Shown in pieces: positions 45,519-53,076 of a DNA stretch of 64,000 nucleotides. The notes below the pieces were generated by a model. The model was not told the DNA's origin, made no database searches, and saw only the letters and a list, made by a program, of their open reading frames with translations. The translations under genes and the position numbers were made by a program. Each line of letters opens with the position of its first letter. Position 1 is the stretch's first letter. Origin of the DNA: an uncultured Clostridia bacterium. GTDB taxonomy: Bacteria > Bacillota > Clostridia > Lachnospirales > Anaerotignaceae. The stretch is taken from contig CALWSR010000002.1 of the NCBI GenBank assembly GCA_944384265.1, forward strand, positions 131,962-195,961, read 5' to 3'.

Positions 45519-46751
45519 CTATCCATCCTCATATAACTGTGCCATACAATACATATCTTTATAAAAACGGTTTATCATTTTTTGGTTCTTCCCCGTTATG
45601 TCTATAATACGTCCTGTAAATGTTTTCACCCAGTTCATCATTTCATTGGTGTCGGCTGTATCAATGGAAAAGCAATATGTATTTTTTGCTATTTTTTTTA
45701 CTGTTCCAAAACGCTTTTCCCTTTTCAGCCTTTCTACAATAAACTGTTCTGTTTTATCTTCTGCAAAAATGGTCATTTCAAAATGCTCCGGGATATTCTG
45801 CCACTTTACAGAAGTACCCCATTTTGTTTGAAGTACTTCTGCAGCCTTTTGCTGCAAGCCTTGTTTGTGCTGTGCTTTTTCCAGCAACGTCACATTTTGT
45901 ATGCAATCTAAGCGCAGTGTCATAAATCTTTTTTGTTTGTCTGCATATAAAAAAACATATCTTCTGCCCGTTTGTGTACTGACCAATATCAAAAAAGGAA
46001 TGCCCTTTAATGTGGTTTTTTTGTTTGTTTTTCTGCTCACATTGACTAGCTCCACTCCTCTGTCCTGCTCTATGGCCTTTACCATTTGAAGCAGCTCCAT
46101 ATCGTCTAATGTGTGGGCAATGAAATGATGCTTCCATAAAAAATAGTTGTTTTTCAAATGCATGCCATTGCAAATATAGCTTCCAATTACAGAAAAGGGC
46201 ATACTTTCGCTGGCAAAAACAATACAGTCCTCCACAGCTTCTTTTTTGGGAAAAAATTTTTCTAATGTGTCCTTAGATTTTTCATAATACAATGCCTTTC
46301 CTATTTTCCGGCTTTGCAGTATACCTTCTTTTTCATATTCTCTCAGCTTTCCTCTTACGGTCTGCACATCAAACATTTCTCCATAAGCAAATGAAATTTC
46401 ATCTGTCATTTGTCCTGCTGTCAGCATTTTTTTACATTCCAGTCTGTCCAGTATAAAAAAATGAAGCATCATATCATTGTCTGTAAAGCTTTTGGATTGA
46501 TAGGCCTTGTAAAAAGGATTTTGAGGGATTGCCGCTGAATCAATGGACAAAAACACGGTTTTCCCCTTTTTGCCGTAATAGTGTTTCATATACTGCCCTA
46601 AATAGGAGGCGATTCTTCTTTTTTCATTGTCATAAGTTCTTTTGCTTTTTTGGCTGATGGTGTTTCTGGTGCCATAGCCATAAATATAAAATGCCCTGAT
46701 ATAAACCCTTAAATGATTAAAATTTTTGATTAGCTCCTGAAAATCCGCCAT
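45519..46751 (-). CDS. WYL domain protein (second of pair)
   Basis: 410 residues, first gene of the regulator operon. A winged-helix-like segment (about 95-150, LECKKMLTAGQMTDEISFAYGEMFDVQTVRGKLREYEKEGIL) would bind DNA; a WYL domain follows (about 235-300, VELVNVSRKTNKKTTLKGIPFLILVSTQTGRRYVFLYADKQKRFMTLRLD split by short turns), then a C-terminal extension. It starts about 375 bases before the RNA array, on the opposite strand, with the promoters of both units in between. Confidence 0.75.
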   Translation of the reverse strand: MADFQELIKNFNHLRVYIRAFYIYGYGTRNTISQKSKRTYDNEKRRIASYLGQYMKHYYGKKGKTVFLSIDSAAIPQNPFYKAYQSKSFTDNDMMLHFFILDRLECKKMLTAGQMTDEISFAYGEMFDVQTVRGKLREYEKEGILQSRKIGKALYYEKSKDTLEKFFPKKEAVEDCIVFASESMPFSVIGSYICNGMHLKNNYFLWKHHFIAHTLDDMELLQMVKAIEQDRGVELVNVSRKTNKKTTLKGIPFLILVSTQTGRRYVFLYADKQKRFMTLRLDCIQNVTLLEKAQHKQGLQQKAAEVLQTKWGTSVKWQNIPEHFEMTIFAEDKTEQFIVERLKREKRFGTVKKIAKNTYCFSIDTADTNEMMNWVKTFTGRIIDITGKNQKMINRFYKDMYCMAQLYEDG

Positions 46752-47126
46752 ATACTTCTCCCCTTCTTTTTATGGATGCTGTCACATTGATTTTACAGCC
46801 AAAACCAATATTCTGTATTTCTCATATTCCATAGCCTGCACAATGGGATTTTTGCAGCTTCCTCCCCTCTGCCGTCATGGGCTTTCAGGCATTGGAGGCA
46901 TTTACAAGTATTTTGTTTACTTCCTTTCAAATAAAGCAATGTCCCTTTCTTTGTTCCATTTCATATGGACAATACCATATCATTTTTACAGGAAATGTCC
47001 CCCTTTTTTTACCATGGCTTTTTTATTTGTTTTTTTAACAGTATACCATATTTTACTGTTTTCGCAGTTTTTTTTATATGATATTATCATTTTGTTTTGA
47101 TACCATATAGTCATAGAAAACAACAA
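46752..47126. promoter_or_regulatory. divergent control region between the WYL genes and the RNA array
   Basis: Holds the perfect dyad ATGATATTATCAT (47078-47090) with promoter-like sequence around it: TTTACT (47052-47057), 17 bases, TATATG. I take it as the likely start region of the array transcript and a candidate binding site for a WYL regulator. The exact promoter is uncertain. The complement of 46781-46800 resembles the dispersed TGTAAAATCAAT motif. Confidence 0.45.
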
Positions 47127-47190
47127 AAGGCACTGACAGCTATTTTGACCGCCGTTTTTTTGGGATATTTGTCAAACCCAGAAGTGCCTT
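47127..47190 (+). ncRNA. array module A1, hairpin
   Basis: Stem AAGGCACT / AGTGCCTT (47127-47134, 47183-47190), then GACAGCTAT on the 5' side and a TGTCAAA loop element near the 3' side. Confidence 0.75.
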
Positions 47191-47196
47191 GCAAAT

Positions 47197-47290
47197 AACA
47201 GTGTTTACAGCAGCAAAGCAATTTATGAGTTCAAATCTCATTCAGTAACATTTTACTGAAGGCTCAACCGGCAGAGCAAAACACTGTGTT
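47197..47290 (+). ncRNA. array module A2, circularly permuted tRNA-like RNA
   Basis: Base stem CAGTGTTT / AAACACTG (47199-47206, 47279-47286) in the place of an anticodon stem. T-arm ATGAG-TTCAAAT-CTCAT (47225-47241). Acceptor helix TCAGTAA / TTACTGA closed by the loop CATT (47242-47259). D-arm GCTC-AACCGGCA-GAGC (47262-47277) with the tRNA-typical GG. Confidence 0.85.
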
Positions 47291-47296
47291 TCAAAA

Positions 47297-47356
47297 ACAG
47301 TGCCAACAGCAATTTCCTTGCTTACAGCTCAATACTGTATTTCAAAACGGCACTGT
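47297..47356 (+). ncRNA. array module A3, hairpin
   Basis: Stem ACAGTGCC / GGCACTGT (47297-47304, 47349-47356) with AACAGCAAT on the 5' side. Confidence 0.75.
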
Positions 47357-47368
47357 GTGTTTTCTAAA

Positions 47369-47436
47369 AAGGCACTGACAGCCATTTTGACTCCACTATT
47401 TTTTCTGGGGATATTTGTCAAACCCAGAAGTGCCTT
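47369..47436 (+). ncRNA. array module B1, hairpin
   Basis: Stem AAGGCACT / AGTGCCTT and an inner helix CTGGG / CCCAG (47405-47409, 47423-47427) around a loop containing TGTCAAA. Confidence 0.75.
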
Positions 47437-47442
47437 GCAAAC

Positions 47443-47540
47443 AACAGCGTTTACAGCAGCAAAGCAATTTATGAGTTCAAATCTCTTCAGTAACATTTTA
47501 CTGAAGGCTCAACTGACAGAGCAAAAACAATATTTTTTCA
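47443..47540 (+). ncRNA. array module B2, decayed permuted tRNA-like RNA
   Basis: Same order of arms as A2, but the T-arm's 3' strand has lost a base, the D-loop reads AACTGACA (one G of the GG lost), and the 3' strand of the base stem no longer pairs. It looks like a copy losing function. Confidence 0.65.
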
Positions 47541-47543
47541 AAA

Positions 47544-47603
47544 ACAGTGCCAACAGCAATTTTCTTGTTTACAGCTCAATACTGTATTTCAAAAAGGCAC
47601 TGT
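47544..47603 (+). ncRNA. array module B3, hairpin
   Basis: Stem ACAGTGCC / GGCACTGT, almost identical to A3. Confidence 0.75.
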
Positions 47604-47615
47604 GTGTTTTCTAAA

Positions 47616-47681
47616 AAGGCACTGACAGCTATTTTGACCCCATTATTTTTTCTGCGGACTGTCAAGCCGCAGGAGTGCCTT
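47616..47681 (+). ncRNA. array module C1, hairpin
   Basis: Stem AAGGCACT / AGTGCCTT with the inner helix CTGCGG / CCGCAG (47652-47657, 47667-47672), a compensated change from CTGGG / CCCAG in B1; loop ACTGTCAAG. Confidence 0.78.
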
Positions 47682-47687
47682 GTTCAA

Positions 47688-47784
47688 AACAGTGTTTACA
47701 GCAATTCATTGGTGTCATGGGTTCGATTCCCATTCAGTAATATTTTACTGATAGCTCAGATGGCAGAGCGTAAAATAACACTGT
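47688..47784 (+). ncRNA. array module C2, best-preserved permuted tRNA-like RNA
   Basis: T-arm ATGGG-TTCGATT-CCCAT (47717-47733) is a perfect tRNA T-arm. Acceptor helix TCAGTAA / TTACTGA with loop TATT (47734-47751). Then TA in the place of U8 and A9, and the D-arm GCTC-AGATGGCA-GAGC (47754-47769). Base stem ACAGTGTT / AACACTGT (47689-47696, 47777-47784). Between base stem and T-arm lie about 20 bases beginning TACAGCAATTC. Confidence 0.9.
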
Positions 47785-47791
47785 GTCAAAA

Positions 47792-47882
47792 ACAGTACCA
47801 ACAGCAATCATGAAAATGGTTTTTGCAGGTTCGAATCCCGCTGTATATTATTTATACAAATAGTATACAAAAACGGTACTGT
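47792..47882 (+). ncRNA. array module C3, hairpin with an inserted T-arm and acceptor helix
   Basis: Stem ACAGTACC / GGTACTGT, a compensated change from ACAGTGCC / GGCACTGT in A3 and B3. Inside: a CAT-GAAA-ATG hairpin, a T-arm GCAGG-TTCGAAT-CCCGC (47825-47841, one mismatch) and a closed helix TGTATA / TATACA (47842-47858), but no D-arm. Confidence 0.75.
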
Positions 47883-47892
47883 GTATTTTCAA

Positions 47893-47951
47893 AAGGTACA
47901 TACAGCAATTTCATCAGCCTGTCAAGCTTGGGACAATGCCCACTGTACCTT
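47893..47951 (+). ncRNA. array module D, hairpin
   Basis: Stem AAGGTACA / TGTACCTT, differing from the A1-C1 stem at two pairs, both compensated; TACAGCAATTTC on the 5' side and a CTGTCAAG element inside. Confidence 0.75.
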
Positions 47952-47955
47952 GATA

Positions 47956-48008
47956 AAAGTGCCGACAGCAATATCTGTTTTCACGTTAGAAAGACAATAT
48001 GGCACTTT
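47956..48008 (+). ncRNA. array module E, hairpin
   Basis: Stem AAAGTGCC / GGCACTTT, GACAGCAATAT opposite GACAATAT, and an inner helix TGTTTTC / GAAAGACA with a wobble pair. Confidence 0.72.
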
Positions 48009-48009
48009 G

Positions 48010-48081
48010 ACGGCACAAACAGCATTTTTTTTTCAATAGGGAAAGGGAAATCAAAAGCCCTTTATTTGAAAATTGTGCCGT
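48010..48081 (+). ncRNA. array module F, last hairpin before the DUF2828 gene
   Basis: Nine-pair stem ACGGCACAA / TTGTGCCGT with an inner AAAGGG / CCCTTT helix, followed by TGTTTTATTTT. It may end the array transcript in part and let the rest read on into the protein genes. Confidence 0.7.
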
Positions 48082-48113
48082 GTTTTATTTTAAAATGGTT
48101 AGGAGGAATATTT

Positions 48114-49580
48114 ATGCTCAACTTTTTAAAAAGACAATCCAATCATACATACACCGAAAACGGTGCATTGACATACAGCTCCACACAAAGTCATTGTCTG
48201 GATTTATTTTCCACCATAGGCGCACTGCGGGAGGCAGGCGAAGCAGAAATACAAAACCGCTTTTGGAGTGCATGGGCAGAAGATGCCAACACTGCCTTTC
48301 GTCTGCTCTTTTTTGCAAGAGATGTCAGAGGCGGTTTGGGAGAACGCCGTGTTTTTCGCATACTGTTAAAAGAGATGGCTCAATTGGTGCCTGATGTGGT
48401 TGTGCGTCATATCCCCTATGTTGCAGAATACGGCAGGTTTGACGACTTGCTTGTTTTGCTGGATACCCCTTGCGAAAAGCCATTGCTGGACTATCTCAAA
48501 AAACAGCTTCAGCAGGACATTCATGCCATGGAGCAAAAACAGCCTTCTGTTTCCCTTTTGGCAAAATGGCTGCCTTCTGTCAACGCCTCCAATGCCGAAA
48601 CAGTCAAAACAGCAAAAAAACTGGCAAAAGCATTTTCCATGTCAGAAAAAGCCTATCGAAAAACACTTTCCGCATTGCGGGCTTACATTGATATACTGGA
48701 AAACTATTTACGCAAAAGAGAATATACATTTTCCTATGAAAATCAGCCTTCCAAGGCATTATTCCAATACCGCAAGGCATTTTTGAGAAATGATGAACAA
48801 AGATACAAAGCATTTTTGCAAGCTGTGCAGTCAGGCACTGTCACATTGCACACAAGCACACTGACACCCTATGACATTGTAAAAAAAGCATTTCAGGCAC
48901 AAACACAGGAGGAAAAAGCAGCATTGGATACTACATGGAATGCACTGCCCGACGAAACCACAAATGAAAACACACTTGTTGTCATAGATGGCTCCGGCTC
49001 TATGTATGGAAATTATGGAGGAAATGTCATTCCGGCAATGGTTGCCCTTTCTTTGGGCATTTATTTGGCAGAGCATAACACAGGTATATTTCAAAATCAT
49101 TTTATTACATTTTCCGAAAATCCTGTGCTTGTGGAAATAAAAGGAAAAGACATTTTTGAAAAAGTACAATATTGTGAAGGCTTCAATGAAGTTGCAAATA
49201 CAAACATACAAAAGGTATTTGAACTCATATTGCAAACAGCCAAAAAAAACAATGTTCCCCAGTCACAACTGCCCAGCAGTATTGTCATTGTATCAGATAT
49301 GGAATTTGACTACTGCACAAAGGACGCCAACATAACAAATTTTGAATATGCCAAAAAGCTGTATGCAAAAAATGGATATACGCTGCCAAAGCTGGTGTTT
49401 TGGAATGTTGCCAGCAGAAATCAGCAGCAGCCTGTTACCAAAAATGAAAAAGGCGTTGCTCTTGTCAGCGGCTTTACACCAAAAATATTTTCCATGCTAT
49501 CCTCCGGCTCTCTTGACCCTTACGGCTATATGATGGATATACTCAACCAGGAAAGATATGCAAGGCTAAAAGCTGTATAA
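48114..49580 (+). CDS. DUF2828 protein, Ro60/TROVE-like with vWA domain
   Basis: 488 residues. N-terminal helical-repeat region (about 25-260) with FARDVRGGLGERRVFR, HIPYVAEYGRFDDLL and LLAKWLPSVNASN, the pattern I associate with DUF2828, a relative of the ring-shaped Ro60/TROVE RNA-binding proteins. C-terminal von Willebrand A domain with the metal site DGSGS (292-296), a conserved Thr in VANTN and the Asp in VSDMEFD. Ro proteins hold Y RNAs and misfolded RNAs; here the gene follows directly on an array of Y RNA-like modules and precedes rtcB. The longest frame runs back through the array, but AGGAGG is placed for the ATG at 48114. Confidence 0.85.
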   Translation: MLNFLKRQSNHTYTENGALTYSSTQSHCLDLFSTIGALREAGEAEIQNRFWSAWAEDANTAFRLLFFARDVRGGLGERRVFRILLKEMAQLVPDVVVRHIPYVAEYGRFDDLLVLLDTPCEKPLLDYLKKQLQQDIHAMEQKQPSVSLLAKWLPSVNASNAETVKTAKKLAKAFSMSEKAYRKTLSALRAYIDILENYLRKREYTFSYENQPSKALFQYRKAFLRNDEQRYKAFLQAVQSGTVTLHTSTLTPYDIVKKAFQAQTQEEKAALDTTWNALPDETTNENTLVVIDGSGSMYGNYGGNVIPAMVALSLGIYLAEHNTGIFQNHFITFSENPVLVEIKGKDIFEKVQYCEGFNEVANTNIQKVFELILQTAKKNNVPQSQLPSSIVIVSDMEFDYCTKDANITNFEYAKKLYAKNGYTLPKLVFWNVASRNQQQPVTKNEKGVALVSGFTPKIFSMLSSGSLDPYGYMMDILNQERYARLKAV

Positions 49581-50284
49581 AAAAATAAATCTATTCGGCT
49601 TTCTGAAATCAGCATCAGAAGGCCTTAAAATTTCTTTGGCAATTTCATTTCAAAAACACTTTTTTACCATTGCAAAAATAGGCTTTTTTTAAGCTGTAAA
49701 AGGAATATAAAAATAGAGCCATAGCTATTATAAAAAAGATATGGTAAAAACAAAAAATTTTATAGAAAACAATTACTTTTGCCATCATTTTATATCAAAA
49801 ATAATATAGTAAGCCATTGATTGCAGCATATTGTCAATGTATGGGTGAAATCATATGGTGTTACAAATAGGAGGTTTCAAAACAGCACAAAAGGATTGGC
49901 ATTTCTTTATTTGAAAAAAAGTAATATCAAAGCTTTTAGAATTGCCTTCAAAAATATCCTCTGCTTTCGTTTGCAAATACAAAATACCGGCATTTGGTGT
50001 AAAATCAATGCTTCACAGCCTTCTATTTTATGAGAAAGAAAATATTGTCAATGAATGTGTTATGTCAATATGAAAAAAATAATATGGCATTGTTTTAAAA
50101 TATAACAGAAGGCTTGACATTTTTTTCAAAGAAATGAACCAAATCATTTCAGGCGTTTTCCATACTTTCCCTTTTGCAGTCTATGAAGGGGGAGAAATAC
50201 AGAGTGCTGATTTTGGTTGCAAAATCAATGTTTTATGGCATTTCATTTCATGGAAAAGCAACAAAATAAAAAGGAGAAATGCTT
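49581..50284. other. gene-free stretch between the DUF2828 gene and rtcB
   Basis: About 700 bases. It begins with a hairpin GGCTTTCTGA / TCAGAAGGCC (49597-49624) lacking a good T-run, and contains the dispersed motif TGTAAAATCAAT or near-copies at 49998-50010 and 50213-50230. No gene or further tRNA-like module seen. Confidence 0.5.
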
Positions 50285-51499
50285 ATGCAGCAAATTCAAG
50301 GAACGTATAACACAGCAAAAATATTTACAGACATGGCACTGGAGGAAAATGTGGTGTCCCAAATCAAAGCCCTTTGCAATCAGCAGTATGCAAAGGAGAG
50401 CAAAATACGCATTATGCCTGACGTTCATGCCGGTGCAGGCTGCACCATTGGCACCACAATGACCATCACAGACAAAATTGTGCCAAACCTGGTGGGCGTA
50501 GACATTGGCTGCGGCATGGAAACGGTACGTCTGAAACAAAAACACATGGAACTGCAAAAGCTGGATAAGCTTATATATGAAAAAATTCCTTCCGGCTTTG
50601 CCATTCACAGCACTCCTCACAGCTTTGCCGAAAAAATTGACCTTTCTGCACTGCGCTGTGCCAAATTTGTCAATCTGCAAAGAGCCTATCACTCCATGGG
50701 TACATTGGGAGGAGGAAACCATTTTATAGAAGTCAATGAAAATGATGCCGGCACATTATACATTGTGGTACACTCTGGCAGCAGACACATTGGTCTGGAG
50801 GTGGCAAATTATTATCAAAGGGCGGGCTATGAGGCTCTAAACAAAAACGATAAAAATGCAGTCAATGAGCTGATTGCACAATATCATGCCCAGCACAGAG
50901 AAAAAGAAATACAATCTGCATTAAAAGCACTGAAAAAACAAAATCTCACAGATATTCCCTATGCACTTGCTTATGTGGAGGGCAGTCTTTTTGAGGATTA
51001 TATACATGATATGAAGCTGATACAGCAATTTGCCGCATTAAACCGCAAAGCCATGGTTCACACCATATTAAAGGGCATGGGACTAAAAGCAGAAGAAACA
51101 TTTACCACCACACACAATTATATTGATACAGACACTATGATATTGAGAAAAGGGGCTGTTTCTGCCAAAAAAGGCGAAAAGCTGCTCATTCCCATCAATA
51201 TGAGAGATGGCAGCCTGATTTGTGAAGGCAAAGGCAATCCGGACTGGAATGAATCTGCTCCTCATGGCGCCGGCCGCATTATGAGCCGTGCACAGGCAAA
51301 GCGCACATTTACCGTATCCCAATTTAAAAAGGAGATGAATGGCATTTATACCACCTCTGTAAACAAAAATACATTGGACGAATGCCCTATGGCATACAAA
51401 TCCATGGAGGATATTGTGAGAAATATCACTCCCACAGCACAGATAACAGAAATCATAAAACCCATTTACAATTTTAAGGCAGGTGAAGAAGACATATGA
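50285..51499 (+). CDS. rtcB: RNA-splicing ligase RtcB
   Basis: GTP- and Mn-dependent ligase joining 2',3'-cyclic-phosphate or 3'-phosphate RNA ends to 5'-OH ends. 404 residues. Metal-binding Cys76 in GVDIGCGM (71-78), His in GGGNHF (142-147), HSGSRHIG (163-170) and the guanylylated-His motif PHGAGR (near 322-327) are present. An ATG two codons earlier sits only 2 bases from AAGGAG; the ATG at 50285 has 8-base spacing. It overlaps the rlaP-type gene by an ATGA. Likely job: sealing cleaved tRNAs, or joining or circularising the array RNAs. Confidence 0.96.
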   Translation: MQQIQGTYNTAKIFTDMALEENVVSQIKALCNQQYAKESKIRIMPDVHAGAGCTIGTTMTITDKIVPNLVGVDIGCGMETVRLKQKHMELQKLDKLIYEKIPSGFAIHSTPHSFAEKIDLSALRCAKFVNLQRAYHSMGTLGGGNHFIEVNENDAGTLYIVVHSGSRHIGLEVANYYQRAGYEALNKNDKNAVNELIAQYHAQHREKEIQSALKALKKQNLTDIPYALAYVEGSLFEDYIHDMKLIQQFAALNRKAMVHTILKGMGLKAEETFTTTHNYIDTDTMILRKGAVSAKKGEKLLIPINMRDGSLICEGKGNPDWNESAPHGAGRIMSRAQAKRTFTVSQFKKEMNGIYTTSVNKNTLDECPMAYKSMEDIVRNITPTAQITEIIKPIYNFKAGEEDI

Positions 51500-52263
51500 A
51501 CGCACAGGTCATGGAAAAATTAAAACAAATAGAACAATCTCAAAATGTAAAAATCCTCCATGCCATTGAATCAGGCAGCCGTGCATGGGGATTTGCCTCC
51601 CAAGACAGTGATTTTGATGTACGATTTATTTACATTCGTTCTCTCAAGCAATATCTGCTTTTGGAAAAAACAACAGATGTGCTGGAATATCCCATTGACG
51701 CCCTTTGGGACATCCATGGCTGGGATTTGCAAAAAGCACTGAGACTGCTCCATGGCTCCAACGCCACATTGGTAGAATGGCTCTACTCCCCCATTGTGTA
51801 TCAAAGCTGTGCAGAAATGGAGGAGCTGCGCACACTGGCAAACAAAACATTTCAGCCTCGTGCCGGTGTATATCATTATTTGCATATCGCCACAAAACAT
51901 GGAAAAAAATATTTGCATTCTGAAAAAATAAAAGCAAAACAATATTTTTATGTCCTGCGTCCTGTACTGTCCTGTCTTTGGATATTGGATTACAAAACAC
52001 CTCCTCCCGTATCCTTTTTTGATTTAATACAAAGCCATTTGCCCTCCTGCCTTCACCCCATTGCAGAAGCCCTGGTGGAACAGAAAAAATTTTCCTCTGA
52101 AAAAGACACTATTTCTCCTATTGCTGAGCTGAATGATTTTTTATTAAATCAGTTTGAAATCATAGGGCAATGTGTCCATAGTCTGCCTCCAAAGACAAAA
52201 ATAGATTGGAAGCCTTTTGATGACATCTTTCAAAAATTGCTGTATGATTATGCTATTTTATAG
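51496..52263 (+). CDS. RlaP-type nucleotidyltransferase of RNA repair
   Basis: 255 residues. DNA polymerase beta-like active site: GSRAWGFASQDSDFDVRFIYI, with GS at 27-28 and the metal-binding Asp pair in DSDFD (37-41). The C-terminal helical part (HYLHIATKHGKKYL ... AKQYFYVLRPVLSCLWI) matches the RlaP family (PF10127), named for RNA repair loci, where it is thought to add or replace 3' nucleotides on damaged RNA. Its start codon overlaps the rtcB stop (ATGA), so the two are co-translated. Confidence 0.9.
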   Translation: MNAQVMEKLKQIEQSQNVKILHAIESGSRAWGFASQDSDFDVRFIYIRSLKQYLLLEKTTDVLEYPIDALWDIHGWDLQKALRLLHGSNATLVEWLYSPIVYQSCAEMEELRTLANKTFQPRAGVYHYLHIATKHGKKYLHSEKIKAKQYFYVLRPVLSCLWILDYKTPPPVSFFDLIQSHLPSCLHPIAEALVEQKKFSSEKDTISPIAELNDFLLNQFEIIGQCVHSLPPKTKIDWKPFDDIFQKLLYDYAIL

Positions 52264-52425
52264 CAATACCGGTTTCAAAACAATGATTGCAGCAGCTCTG
52301 CTTTGATTTGACGCTTTATGAATTTTTTTATATTATTTTTCATTTTGCTATTTACTTATTTCTCATAATAGTGATATACTGATAAAAAATACTCTGAAAC
52401 GGATATGAACTGTTTCATTTTTTTC

Positions 52426-52476
52426 TTGACAAGTAAAAAGAGTTATGATAAATTATTATTAAATAATAATTATTAT
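52426..52476 (+). promoter_or_regulatory. rubrerythrin promoter with PerR/Fur-like operator
   Basis: TTGACA (52426-52431), 17-base spacer, TAAATT (52449-52454), then a perfect dyad ATAATAATTATTAT (52463-52476) overlapping the likely transcription start. It resembles PerR and Fur boxes, fitting peroxide control of rubrerythrin. Confidence 0.65.
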
Positions 52477-52512
52477 CATTTAATAAAATTTATTTACTTG
52501 GAGGGATATTTT

Positions 52513-53055
52513 ATGAGTCAAAACTTGAAAGGTACCAAAACAGAAGCGAACTTAATGGCAGCATTTGCAGGAGAATCTCAAGCCAGAAACAAATACACCT
52601 ACTATGCAAGCAAAGCAAAAAAAGAAGGCTATGTTCAGATAGCAAATCTTTTCTTGGAAACAGCAGAAAATGAAAAAGAACACGCAAAAATATGGTTTAA
52701 GCTCCTTCATGATGGTATGCCTGATACCATTGAAAATTTAAAAGATGCAGCCGCCGGCGAAAACTATGAATGGACAGATATGTATGCTACATTTGCAAAG
52801 GAAGCCAGAGAGGAAGGCTTTACAAAAATTGCTTATTTATTTGAAGAAGTAGGCAAAATTGAAAAGGAACATGAAGAAAGATATCGCAAGCTTTTAGAAA
52901 ACATTGAAGGCGATTTGGTATTTTCAAGAGATGGAGATTGCATTTGGCAGTGTTCCAACTGCGGACATATTCATGTAGGCAAAAAAGCACCTGAGATTTG
53001 TCCTGTTTGCGACCATCCAAAATCCTACTTCCAATTAAGAGCAGAAAATTATTAA
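52513..53055 (+). CDS. rbr: rubrerythrin
   Basis: Non-haem diiron peroxidase protecting anaerobes from hydrogen peroxide. 180 residues: a four-helix ferritin-like domain with the diiron ligands ([11 protein letters not shown], about 14-24; [24 protein letters not shown]) and a C-terminal rubredoxin domain with CSNCG and CPVCDHP. The frame is open 36 codons upstream, but GGAGGG is placed for the ATG at 52513, giving the family's standard length. It is a single gene with a PerR/Fur-like site at its promoter. Confidence 0.97.
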   Translation: MSQNLKGTKTEANLMAAFAGESQARNKYTYYASKAKKEGYVQIANLFLETAENEKEHAKIWFKLLHDGMPDTIENLKDAAAGENYEWTDMYATFAKEAREEGFTKIAYLFEEVGKIEKEHEERYRKLLENIEGDLVFSRDGDCIWQCSNCGHIHVGKKAPEICPVCDHPKSYFQLRAENY

Positions 53056-53076
53056 TTTTTTATAGAGCGAAAAATT

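Larger units (their letters stand above)
47127..48081 (+). repeat. tandem array of Y RNA-like and tRNA-mimic modules
   Basis: Nearly one kilobase built from three long units (47127-47356, 47369-47603, 47616-47882) and three single hairpins (47893-47951, 47956-48008, 48010-48081), ending 33 bases before a DUF2828/Ro-like gene. Each long unit is: an 8-bp-stem hairpin; a circularly permuted tRNA-like module; a second 8-bp-stem hairpin. Bases after the 5' strand of nearly every stem read ACAGCAAT or a close variant. Stem changes between units are compensated. It is not a CRISPR: the repeats pair with themselves and there are no unique spacers. Modules are listed below. Confidence 0.85.

Noticed and set aside
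47127..48081. Array read as ordinary tRNA genes
   Set aside because: T- and D-arms are in permuted order, the acceptor helix is closed by a 4-base loop with no room for a CCA end, and there is no anticodon loop.
47127..48081. Array read as a CRISPR
   Set aside because: No constant short repeat separated by unique spacers; repeated parts are long, self-pairing and tRNA-like, and no cas gene is present.
47300..48113. Open frames inside the RNA array, including the upstream extension of the DUF2828 frame
   Set aside because: They translate repeated RNA modules, lack ribosome sites, and the true start of the DUF2828 gene at 48114 has a strong one.
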